Source of the DNA: Prolixibacteraceae bacterium UBA1413
Lineage (GTDB): Bacteria; Bacteroidota; Bacteroidia; Bacteroidales; Prolixibacteraceae
Assembly: GCA_002304925.1 (NCBI GenBank)
Contig: DBPT01000028.1
Location: forward strand, 62,001 to 126,000
Direction of reading: 5' to 3'
DNA: 64,000 nucleotides
This document shows, in pieces, positions 57,451 through 64,000 of the stretch (position 1 is its first letter; each line of letters begins with the position of its first letter). The notes beneath the pieces were generated by a model. The model was given only the letters and a program-made list of their open reading frames with translations, had not been told where the DNA came from and made no database searches. The position numbers and the translations under genes are program-made.

Positions 57451-57480
57451 AAGAAAAGGCAATTGTCATGATTGCCTTTT
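57451..57480 (-). terminator. Terminator between rpsO and pnp
   Basis: A perfect 10-bp stem AAAAGGCAAT / ATTGCCTTTT with a 7-base loop, followed on the minus strand by TTTTCTTCTTC. It lies 9 bases beyond the rpsO stop. It probably ends the short rpsO transcript with partial read-through into pnp. Confidence 0.85.
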
Positions 57481-57488
57481 CCGATTTC

Positions 57489-57758
57489 TTACTTGCGAAG
57501 GTTCAATGCAGCAATGATCGAACGGTAACGGGTGATATCCTTCTGCTTGAGGTAATCAAGGAGGTTACGCCGCTTTCCTACCAGACGGATCAACGCCCGG
57601 CGGGTGCCGTTATCATTCTTGTTGGACTTCAGATGTTCGGTCAAATGGTTGATGCGATAGGTAAACAACGCTACCTGTCCTTCAGCACTACCCGTGTCCT
57701 GTTCATTTTTGCCATACTGGCCAAAAATTTCTTTCTTTTTTTCAGTTGATAAATACAT
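57489..57758 (-). CDS. rpsO: 30S ribosomal protein S15
   Basis: 89 residues, full length. The family segments DTGSAEGQVALFTYRINHLT, HLKSNKNDNGTRRALIRLVG and KRRNLLDYLKQKDITRYRSI are all clear. S15 binds the central domain of 16S rRNA early in 30S assembly. pnp lies downstream, as in many bacteria. In E. coli S15 represses its own mRNA; such control is not visible here. Confidence 0.97.
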   Translation of the reverse strand: MYLSTEKKKEIFGQYGKNEQDTGSAEGQVALFTYRINHLTEHLKSNKNDNGTRRALIRLVGKRRNLLDYLKQKDITRYRSIIAALNLRK

Positions 57759-57971
57759 GTAAAAACCGCTTTTAAATGATACAATCCTTAAGCCGCAGCA
57801 TCGCTCTCAATAACAACGGCTTAAAATTATTTTTTCGCGGCACAAAAATAGTAAAAAAGTTGAAACCGTCAACATTTCCCAGAAACTGATTTTCAGGAGA
57901 TTTATTTCAGGGCGCTCCCGCAGTGGCTCCCCGAAATGCTCCCCGGAAATCTCCCCGGCAAAGCGGAAGTT

Positions 57972-58220
57972 CTACCTGCGCCGTCCGGCTTTTTTTCCCT
58001 GCAGCCTGCTGACAATGACCATCACGATGCCGGCAAACACCAGGGGCAGCCATAACCATACGAAATAATCAGGCTTGTCCAGGTTCACAAGTATCATGAT
58101 CAGGGCGATTATGACAGCAAACAGACCGAGGAAAAAAAATACCTTGCTTAAGATGGAGGTGATGACTTCATTCCGATCCGGCTTATGTCCCCTCTCCTTC
58201 AAAAATCCTTTTTCAATCAT
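57972..58220 (-). CDS. Small two-helix membrane protein, uncharacterised
   Basis: 82 residues. A charged N-terminus (GFLKERGHKPDRNEVITSIL) is followed by two membrane helices (~25-45 and ~52-72) and a strongly basic end (RLQGKKAGRRR). No family is recognised. It starts 29 bases after the serine hydrolase stop on the same strand, so the two are probably cotranscribed. The 213-bp gap toward rpsO shows no gene. Confidence 0.6.
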   Translation of the reverse strand: MIEKGFLKERGHKPDRNEVITSILSKVFFFLGLFAVIIALIMILVNLDKPDYFVWLWLPLVFAGIVMVIVSRLQGKKAGRRR

Positions 58221-58249
58221 TTTTCAGAATATTTTGCCTGTTGTCAGTA

Positions 58250-59602
58250 CTAAGATTGTTCCACCGTTTCACAAATCAGCCGCACCATCGTCTTAATGTC
58301 GAAAGTTCCGCTTGGAGAGTAACCGGTACGGACGATCACCAGTTCTTTGGAAGGGATCACGAATATATACTGACCATCGTGACCGTTACAACTGAACATG
58401 TCTTCAGGAACATCGGGGTATTCACCGGAGCGGTTCAGCCAGAAGAAGGCCCCGTATTGTCCACCGGAACCTTTCGCCGGGGTTGTGGTATATTCAACCC
58501 ACCCTTCAGGCAGGATTTGTTTCCCCAGCCATTTGCCGTGGTGAAGGTAAAGCAAACCGAACCGGGCATAATCACGCTGAGTGGCATACAGGTAGGATGA
58601 TCCTACCAAAGTACCTGAGGCATCAGGTTCCCAGATCACGCTTCGCATCCCGGTTTTGCTGAAAAGGGCTTTACGCGGGAAAACCAGGTATTCCTCATCA
58701 CTCGCGAATAAGGTGCGCAGATAGTCACACACAATGTTGGTGGTTCCCGAAGAATAGAGCCATATGGAGTCGGGTGGAGCCACCTGTTTTTTTGCTGCGG
58801 CGAAATCACCCATATCTCCAGCCTTGTGAAGCATCACTGTCACATCGGAAAGGTTTCCGTAATCTTCATTCCACTCCAGTCCGCTATTCATGTGCAACAA
58901 ATGGTTCACTGTAATCCCGTTTCGTGTGTCGCCAGCCCACTCGGGCCTTAAACCCGGTGAATGGATGTCGAGTTTCCCATCCATGACCAGAATTCCTGCA
59001 ATCGCGTTGGTGAAACTCTTCGCCATCGACCAGCTGAGAAAACGACTGGCAGGGGTGAAATCACTCCGAAACCTCTCAGCGACGATCTGGTCCCTGTACA
59101 CCACCGTTATCCCAAATGTCCCCTTCCAACCGGAAGTATCTGCAAAAGCCTGGTCAAGTGCGTCCTCCAGTTTTTCCAAGTCAATCCCCCCCGGAATCGT
59201 ATCCAAAAGAAGGTCGCCTGCCGGCCAGGGAATGGTATCGGGATTGCATTCCGGAAGATCAAACTCCGGATAATCCAAAGCTTCCACTGCCTCCTCCGGA
59301 AAATCACGCACCAGCGTACATCCCAGACCTTCATTAAACTGAGCCTTCGATTTCCAAAAAAGGAACCTGCTGATCACTTCCTGTTTATCAAGGTCTACCC
59401 TGTTCTTGTTAAACTTAATAAAAGAAAAATTTAGATCTTCCCGCTCCATACTCTCCTGGGTCCTTCCCGCCACAAAAATGGCGGAAGAAAGGTTCTTGGC
59501 AGCATACCCGGTAATCACCGGCGCCAGCAGCCCAATATAAATGAGTCCACCACTGAGTACAATCAAAACCAGCAGAAGAACTAAAACTACTCGTTTTTTC
59601 AT
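58250..59602 (-). CDS. Serine hydrolase of the class C beta-lactamase family
   Basis: 450 residues. An N-terminal membrane or signal helix (~5-28) precedes a lead of ~130 residues. The beta-lactamase fold follows with the nucleophile in SWSMAKSFTNAIAG (Ser192, Lys195), a Tyr in IWLYSSGTTNIV as the general-base position, and the late NGHDGQYIFVIPSKE in place of the Lys-Thr-Gly box. Such enzymes are periplasmic esterases, D-aminopeptidases or peptidases; resistance to beta-lactams cannot be concluded. It is first of a two-gene set with the small membrane protein. Confidence 0.88.
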   Translation of the reverse strand: MKKRVVLVLLLVLIVLSGGLIYIGLLAPVITGYAAKNLSSAIFVAGRTQESMEREDLNFSFIKFNKNRVDLDKQEVISRFLFWKSKAQFNEGLGCTLVRDFPEEAVEALDYPEFDLPECNPDTIPWPAGDLLLDTIPGGIDLEKLEDALDQAFADTSGWKGTFGITVVYRDQIVAERFRSDFTPASRFLSWSMAKSFTNAIAGILVMDGKLDIHSPGLRPEWAGDTRNGITVNHLLHMNSGLEWNEDYGNLSDVTVMLHKAGDMGDFAAAKKQVAPPDSIWLYSSGTTNIVCDYLRTLFASDEEYLVFPRKALFSKTGMRSVIWEPDASGTLVGSSYLYATQRDYARFGLLYLHHGKWLGKQILPEGWVEYTTTPAKGSGGQYGAFFWLNRSGEYPDVPEDMFSCNGHDGQYIFVIPSKELVIVRTGYSPSGTFDIKTMVRLICETVEQS

Positions 59603-59902
59603 GGTTTAAAATATTACGTTATTCTGGTTAATCCTATGAAACACATGTAATACCCATGTGGTTATTTTTACGGCTATTGTCCGATTTCATGTAGTTAATC
59701 ATTCCTGTTAGTGCATAATCCTGCATGGTCATTTCAGCGATTACAAAGAATAGCTTCGCAATTTCATCACGGTTGATGCAAAAAAAAGCATGGGTATTTC
59801 ATCATTTTTTGATTTCAAATTTAGGGATATTTCACAAGGAGTTCATAACTTTAAGGAAGATTTACAAACCAGCGGTTTCCGTAAACCTTAAAACCACAAA
59901 CC
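59603..59902. other. Divergent intergenic region, nothing specific seen
   Basis: 300 bp between the divergent serine hydrolase and DUF2851 genes. AT-rich stretches suit two promoters, but I see no clear consensus, strong inverted repeat or small gene. Confidence 0.4.
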
Positions 59903-61171
59903 ATGACAGAAGAATTCCTACAATTCGTCTGGGAACAGCGTCTTTTTGACGCGTCCCAACTGGTCACCGTGTCGGGAGAAAAGGTTCGTGTCGCGGATCC
60001 CGGCGTGCGCAACCGGGACGCGGGGCCTGACTTTTTCAACGCCCGGGTGAAACTGGGGAAGACCCTCTGGGCGGGGAACATCGAGATTCACAAAAACGCG
60101 TCGGACTGGTACCGTCACGGGCACCATGACGATGATGCCTACGGGAACATTATCCTTCATGTGGTGCAGAGAAATGACCGGCCGGTATTCCGTCCCGGCG
60201 GAGAAGAGATTCCCACCCTGGAACTCCCTTTCCCTCCCCGGATCCTGGAAAACTACCGTCTGCTGAAGGAAGCCACCACCTGGATCCCCTGCCAGGAGCG
60301 GTTTCATCAGGCGGACCGCTGCAAGCTGAAAATCGGCTTCAACCGGCTGATGATCGCACGCCTCCAGGAGAAGACCAACGAGATCACCGGACGCCTCCGC
60401 CAGAACAACCACGACTGGAACGAGACCTTTTACCAATTGCTGGCACGCAACTTCGGCTTCCGCACCAATGCCCTTCCCTTTGACATGCTGGCGCGCGCAC
60501 TCCCCTCCTCCATCCCAGCGAAACACCGCGACAGCCTCTTCCAGACCGAAGCCCTCTTCTTCGGCCAGTCAGGATTGCTCCATGAAGAACTTCTCGGAGA
60601 CGACTATTTCCTGGAACTCCGGAAGGAATATGATTTTCTGGCCGCCAAATACCACCTGCGGTCCATGGGCGGTCACCTCTGGAAGTTCCTGCGGCTGCGG
60701 CCCGTCAACTTCCCCACCGTTCGGATCGCCCAGTTCGCCACCCTCTTCTACAGAAGCGAAGGACTCTTCTCCGCTATGCTCGAACAGGCAGACCTGCGGG
60801 AAATCCGCAAACTCTTCGACATTACCGCCTCTCCCTATTGGGACTCCCATTACAAATTCAGCCATCCTTCGAAAAAGTCGGTGAAACACCTGGGCGAAGA
60901 GGCTACCAACATCCTGATCATCAACACGCTGGTTCCCTTTCTCTTTGTCTATGGGGAGCTTACCCGGACTGATCACCTGAAGGACAGGGCCCTGGAATGG
61001 CTGGATCAGCTTCCGGCAGAGGAGAATGCGGTGATTTCCCGGTGGAAGGCACTGGGGGTAGAAGTGGAGAATGCCTTTGACTCCCAGGCCCTGCTCCAAC
61101 TCAAAAGGCACTTCTGCGACCGCCGTCTCTGCCTGGAATGTAGCGTGGGAACGCAACTTATTATAGGCTGA
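59903..61171 (+). CDS. DUF2851 family protein
   Basis: 422 residues, the usual length for this Bacteroidota-specific family. Recognisable segments are FLQFVWEQRLFDASQLVTVS near the start, the acidic VADPGVRNRDAGPDFFNARV, WAGNIEIHKNASDWYRHGHH and VILHVVQRNDRP-type strand IILHVVQRNDRP. The N-terminal part has a nuclease-like arrangement of Asp, Glu and Lys (GPDFFNARV, NIEIHK), so a role in nucleic acid processing is possible but unproven. The C-terminal part ends with CDRRLCLECSVGTQLI, where three cysteines lie close together. It is probably a single-gene unit, convergent with the next gene. Confidence 0.9.
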   Translation: MTEEFLQFVWEQRLFDASQLVTVSGEKVRVADPGVRNRDAGPDFFNARVKLGKTLWAGNIEIHKNASDWYRHGHHDDDAYGNIILHVVQRNDRPVFRPGGEEIPTLELPFPPRILENYRLLKEATTWIPCQERFHQADRCKLKIGFNRLMIARLQEKTNEITGRLRQNNHDWNETFYQLLARNFGFRTNALPFDMLARALPSSIPAKHRDSLFQTEALFFGQSGLLHEELLGDDYFLELRKEYDFLAAKYHLRSMGGHLWKFLRLRPVNFPTVRIAQFATLFYRSEGLFSAMLEQADLREIRKLFDITASPYWDSHYKFSHPSKKSVKHLGEEATNILIINTLVPFLFVYGELTRTDHLKDRALEWLDQLPAEENAVISRWKALGVEVENAFDSQALLQLKRHFCDRRLCLECSVGTQLIIG

Positions 61172-61179
61172 GATTGAGG

Positions 61180-61207
61180 TTAAGGTTAAGATTAATCTTA
61201 ACCTTAA
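61180..61207. repeat. 28-bp perfect palindrome at a convergent gene junction
   Basis: TTAAGGTTAAGATT is followed directly by its reverse complement. The sequence is built from the same TTAACC-type unit that recurs in other gaps of the window. The stop codon of the OmpA-family gene (61204-61206) lies inside it. It could fold in transcripts of both convergent genes, though no T-run follows. Confidence 0.7.
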
Positions 61208-63183
61208 TCGTACGTTTCGATAAAATCGGTCGACGTCACCCTGAACTCGGTGCGGCGGTTGATGGCCCGTGCGGCATCCTTCTTCTCTTCCGAATCCAGG
61301 GACTCGATGAATTGCTCGGTCAGCTCATCCCCCCGCTTCAGCCAGTCGTAACGGGTGGCGATGTCACGGGTCACCGTCTTGGGCCAGGTCTCTCCGTACC
61401 CCTTGGCTACGAGCCGGCGGGGATTGATCCCCTGACCGATCAGGTAATCCACCACACTCTGCGCCCTTTTCTGAGAAAGGTCGAAATTGAACTGGTCACC
61501 TCCGATATGATCGGTATGGGCCATCAGCTCAATGGTGATGGTAGGATTGAGTTCCAGCAGGTCGACGAGGGAGTCCAGGGCGACGATCGATTCGGGAAGC
61601 AGGTCAAATTTTCCGAATTCGTAATTAATATTGTTGAGCCTGATGGGTGCATCCACCGGGGTGAGGTACAATTCAAAATTGAAATTCTTGCTGTCGGTAA
61701 GCCCTTCGGTGGTTGCCCGCGCCTTGTCGATCAGAAAACCCTCCCTAACGGCGGCAAAGACATATTCGGTTGCAGGATTCAGTTTCACCTGGAATTTGCC
61801 GTTATCGGCCCGCATCCGCAGGTTGGTGCCGTCGGTGCCTATGATCCGGATGGTGGCCCCGTCGACGCGGGTACCGGTCTCCTTATTGAAGATGTCACCC
61901 GACGCCTGGTAAATGATGGGCGGCACCACAAAAGAGTATATATCATCGCTGCGGGAGCCTTTCCGGTTCGAAGAGAAAAGCCCCTGGTCCTTTCCGGCAA
62001 CAAAGGAAATGCCGAAATCATCCTGGGAGGAATTCATCGGGTACCCCATGTTCTCGACGGTCCAATTGCCATCCTCATCTTCCACCGCACGGAAAATATC
62101 GAGACCCCCCATCCCCAGATGATAATCGGAAGAAAAATAGAGTTCGCCATTGTCACGCACGAAGGGGAACATCTCATTTCCCGGGGTGTTGACCACGCTT
62201 CCCAGATTTTCGGGATCAACAAATACACCGCCGCTCTTTTGGGCCCGCCAGATGTCGTTGCCCCCCTGTCCGCCCGGCTTGTCGGAGACGAAATAAAGAA
62301 CGCTTCCGTCAGCGGAAAGGGCCGGATGGGCCACCAGGATGCTGTCGGCGAAAATATCGAGTTTCACCGGTTCGGCCCAGCTTCCGCGCACCTGTGAGGT
62401 GGAGTAGATCTGGGCACCCATGCTTTGATTTTTGTCATAGCGACACCGGGTAAAAAGAACCTGGCTTCCCGTTCCGGCAACGGAAACCGCCCCTTCCTCA
62501 TCGGTGGTGTTGACAATCATATTCTCATCAGCAAGCTTGGGAGTCCCCCATTTCTGCCGCTGAACGTTGAATTCCGACTTAAAGAGGTCAGCATAGGTTT
62601 GTCCGGTGATCATGCTTCTGCGCTTTCCCGTGGACGCTTTCCGGGCCGAGGTGAAGAGAATTTCGTTGTCACTGTTTCCGAGGAATACGGGACAGTAATC
62701 GCTTTCCCGGGAGTTGAGTTCCTTTTCGGGATTGACGATATGACGGGTGGGATTAGCCACCCATTGCTGGGTCAGGGTGATCGACTCCATGCCGTTGAGC
62801 GCCCACTGGTCGCCGGGAACCTCCTCAAGATAGGCGCGGTAATTCTCCAAGGATTCCTCATACTTCTGCGATGCCCGCAACATCTCGGCATTCCAGAGAA
62901 GCGCCTTCGGATCGGGATGGTTGCGGCGAACCGCATTCCGGTAATAAAGGGCCGCCATTTCATATTCACCCAGATGACGGTAACACTCTCCGATGGCATA
63001 GGCATACTCCATGCGCTTGTCCCGGTCCTTCTCCTTCTTGTTGGCCTTCCGGAATTTCTGAATCGCCTTGTGGTACTCGCCGATATCCCTTGAAGTGAAG
63101 GCCACCCGGCTCAGATTACCGGCAGCACAGGAATTGAGAAGATATCCCGCCAAAAGGATGACTACCCATTTGAAACCTTTCAT
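61204..63183 (-). CDS. TPR-PD40-OmpA lipoprotein (PorE-like)
   Basis: 659 residues. The signal ends with lipobox LLNSC (Cys19). TPRs (~30-130: EYHKAIQKFRKANKKEKDRD, YAIGECYRHLGEYEMAALYY) are followed by a PD40-type beta-propeller (~150-420: AHPALSADGSVLYFVSDKPG, MFPFVRDNGELYFSSDYHLG). A carboxypeptidase-regulatory-like domain (~425-510: SGDIFNKETGTRVDGATIRI) and an OmpA C-domain (~525-650: IELMAHTDHIGGDQFN, LSQKRAQSVVDYLI) complete it. This domain order is that of PorE, an outer-membrane-linked part of the type IX secretion system that binds peptidoglycan. Paralogues with the same layout exist, so the role is likely but not certain. Confidence 0.88.
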   Translation of the reverse strand: MKGFKWVVILLAGYLLNSCAAGNLSRVAFTSRDIGEYHKAIQKFRKANKKEKDRDKRMEYAYAIGECYRHLGEYEMAALYYRNAVRRNHPDPKALLWNAEMLRASQKYEESLENYRAYLEEVPGDQWALNGMESITLTQQWVANPTRHIVNPEKELNSRESDYCPVFLGNSDNEILFTSARKASTGKRRSMITGQTYADLFKSEFNVQRQKWGTPKLADENMIVNTTDEEGAVSVAGTGSQVLFTRCRYDKNQSMGAQIYSTSQVRGSWAEPVKLDIFADSILVAHPALSADGSVLYFVSDKPGGQGGNDIWRAQKSGGVFVDPENLGSVVNTPGNEMFPFVRDNGELYFSSDYHLGMGGLDIFRAVEDEDGNWTVENMGYPMNSSQDDFGISFVAGKDQGLFSSNRKGSRSDDIYSFVVPPIIYQASGDIFNKETGTRVDGATIRIIGTDGTNLRMRADNGKFQVKLNPATEYVFAAVREGFLIDKARATTEGLTDSKNFNFELYLTPVDAPIRLNNINYEFGKFDLLPESIVALDSLVDLLELNPTITIELMAHTDHIGGDQFNFDLSQKRAQSVVDYLIGQGINPRRLVAKGYGETWPKTVTRDIATRYDWLKRGDELTEQFIESLDSEEKKDAARAINRRTEFRVTSTDFIETYD

Positions 63184-63269
63184 AACAAATACGAAATTCG
63201 GGTGGTAAAAGTAAATTTAATTCGCGACTTAAAAAATAACGAAACAGTGGCGGGTATAGTATATCAGGA

Positions 63270-64000
63270 CTACCGGACAAAAAGAAGTTCGCGGTATTTT
63301 GGGAGAGGCCATATTTCATTGTCCACAACGAGTTCCAGTTTATCGATGTGGTACCTGATCTTCTGGAGATAGGGCAGCACCGTGTCGTTGTAAGCCCGGG
63401 CTTTCTCCTTGGCCTCCCCGATGACATTGGCTCTCTTACGGGCTTCGGTCATTTCGTTGACCAGCGATTTGATGGTTGAGTTGTGGTGGCTGATCTCTTT
63501 GATCAGCGCGATCCTCCCTGCCGAGAGCTCTTCATATTCACTGTTGCTGAAGACATCCTTCAGGTATTTCACATTTTCAAGCAGCGTGGTCATGTAGCGC
63601 ACCGACACGGGAACAATGTGGTTGATGGCCAGGTCACCCAGTACCCGTGATTCGATCTGTACTTTTTTTATGAACTTTTCATATTCCACTTCCACCCGTC
63701 CGTGCAGTTCCTTTTCAGAAAGGATATCCAGTTCCGAAAACATTTTCACATTTTCGGGGCGCATCCAGGCGGAAAGGGCCTCCGGAACATTGTTTACATT
63801 GGAGAGTCCACGCCGGGCGGCTTCTTCGGTCCATTCGGGGCTGTAGCCGTTTCCGTTGAAACGGATGGGCTTCGAGGCGATGATCAGCTTTTTGAGGATC
63901 TGGAAGATAGCCTCATCTTTCTTGACGCCTGCTTCGATGAGCGCATCCACTTCCGCCTTGAATTTCACGAGCTGGCTGGCAACCACGCCATTGAGCACGA
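63270..64000 (-). CDS. glnN: Glutamine synthetase type III, C-terminal part
   Basis: The frame is open through the window end; ~243 codons are present. Segments such as KPIRFNGNGYSPEWTEEAAR, FSELDILSEKELHGRVEVEY and DLAINHIVPVSVRY belong to the long C-terminal region unique to GSIII, ending DNEIWPLPKYRELLFVR. GSIII is a large dodecameric enzyme making glutamine from glutamate and ammonia, common in Bacteroidota. The catalytic N-terminal part lies outside the window. It lies 86 bp upstream of the PorE-like gene on the same strand. Confidence 0.93.
   Translation of the reverse strand, partial: VLNGVVASQLVKFKAEVDALIEAGVKKDEAIFQILKKLIIASKPIRFNGNGYSPEWTEEAARRGLSNVNNVPEALSAWMRPENVKMFSELDILSEKELHGRVEVEYEKFIKKVQIESRVLGDLAINHIVPVSVRYMTTLLENVKYLKDVFSNSEYEELSAGRIALIKEISHHNSTIKSLVNEMTEARKRANVIGEAKEKARAYNDTVLPYLQKIRYHIDKLELVVDNEIWPLPKYRELLFVR

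Noticed and set aside
61174..62397. 407-codon plus-strand open frame
   Set aside because: Antisense of the PorE-like gene, whose OmpA and PD40 motifs are clear.

Overview
The gene content points to a member of the Bacteroidota, probably Bacteroidales or a relative. It includes a type III glutamine synthetase, a DUF2851 protein, a PorE-like TPR-PD40-OmpA lipoprotein, a polynucleotide phosphorylase with an RG-rich tail, a tRNA-guanine transglycosylase without zinc cysteines, an HTH-nucleotidyltransferase at the head of a polysaccharide locus, and little use of Shine-Dalgarno sites. The closest genus cannot be read from the sequence. No rRNA, tRNA, CRISPR array or intact insertion sequence was seen.

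Layout. 1-13.3 kb is GC-richer core: an AI-2E-type exporter (cut by the window edge), lemA with two TPM-domain genes, urocanate hydratase, an isochorismatase-like hydrolase, HU, a glycosyltransferase / ECF sigma factor / rsmG unit with overlapping genes, tgt with an LptF/LptG-type permease, and an acyl-CoA carboxyltransferase with its biotin carrier. 13.4-14.7 kb has a secreted protein with five Trp-Met repeats and a PIN toxin-antitoxin pair whose toxin is frameshifted.

14.9-46.5 kb is a large surface-polysaccharide locus, all on the minus strand. Read in the direction of transcription it has an O-antigen ligase/polymerase-like protein with TPRs, an HTH-nucleotidyltransferase, a ruined flippase, an aminotransferase / two ATP-grasp / acetyltransferase module, several glycosyltransferases and a GH99-like protein. 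Then come a 156-bp gmd fragment, an intact flippase, an asparagine-synthase-like protein, four glycosyltransferases, gmd, fcl, an epimerase, a WecA-like phosphoglycosyltransferase, a nucleotidyltransferase-kinase fusion and a CapD/FlaA1-type dehydratase. About 22.7-42.1 kb is clearly AT-rich against its flanks, as expected of exchanged polysaccharide cassettes. The cassette footprints are the gmd fragment, the decayed flippase, a duplicated leader element, and glycosyltransferase and ATPase remnants.

46.5-64 kb returns to core genes: ispE, gcvP, an MBL-fold hydrolase, pcm, a Rossmann-like protein, a second polysaccharide-initiating sugar transferase, pnp, rpsO, a serine hydrolase, DUF2851, the PorE-like lipoprotein and the C-terminal part of glutamine synthetase III.

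The most distinctive feature is repeat DNA. Intergenic repeat families (two palindromic or long families plus dispersed TTAACCTCAACC-type runs) are scattered through the core regions. In three consecutive genes (gmd, fcl, epimerase) stretches resembling such repeats lie in frame inside the reading frame. This resembles the known in-frame palindromic elements of Rickettsia, but with different sequences.
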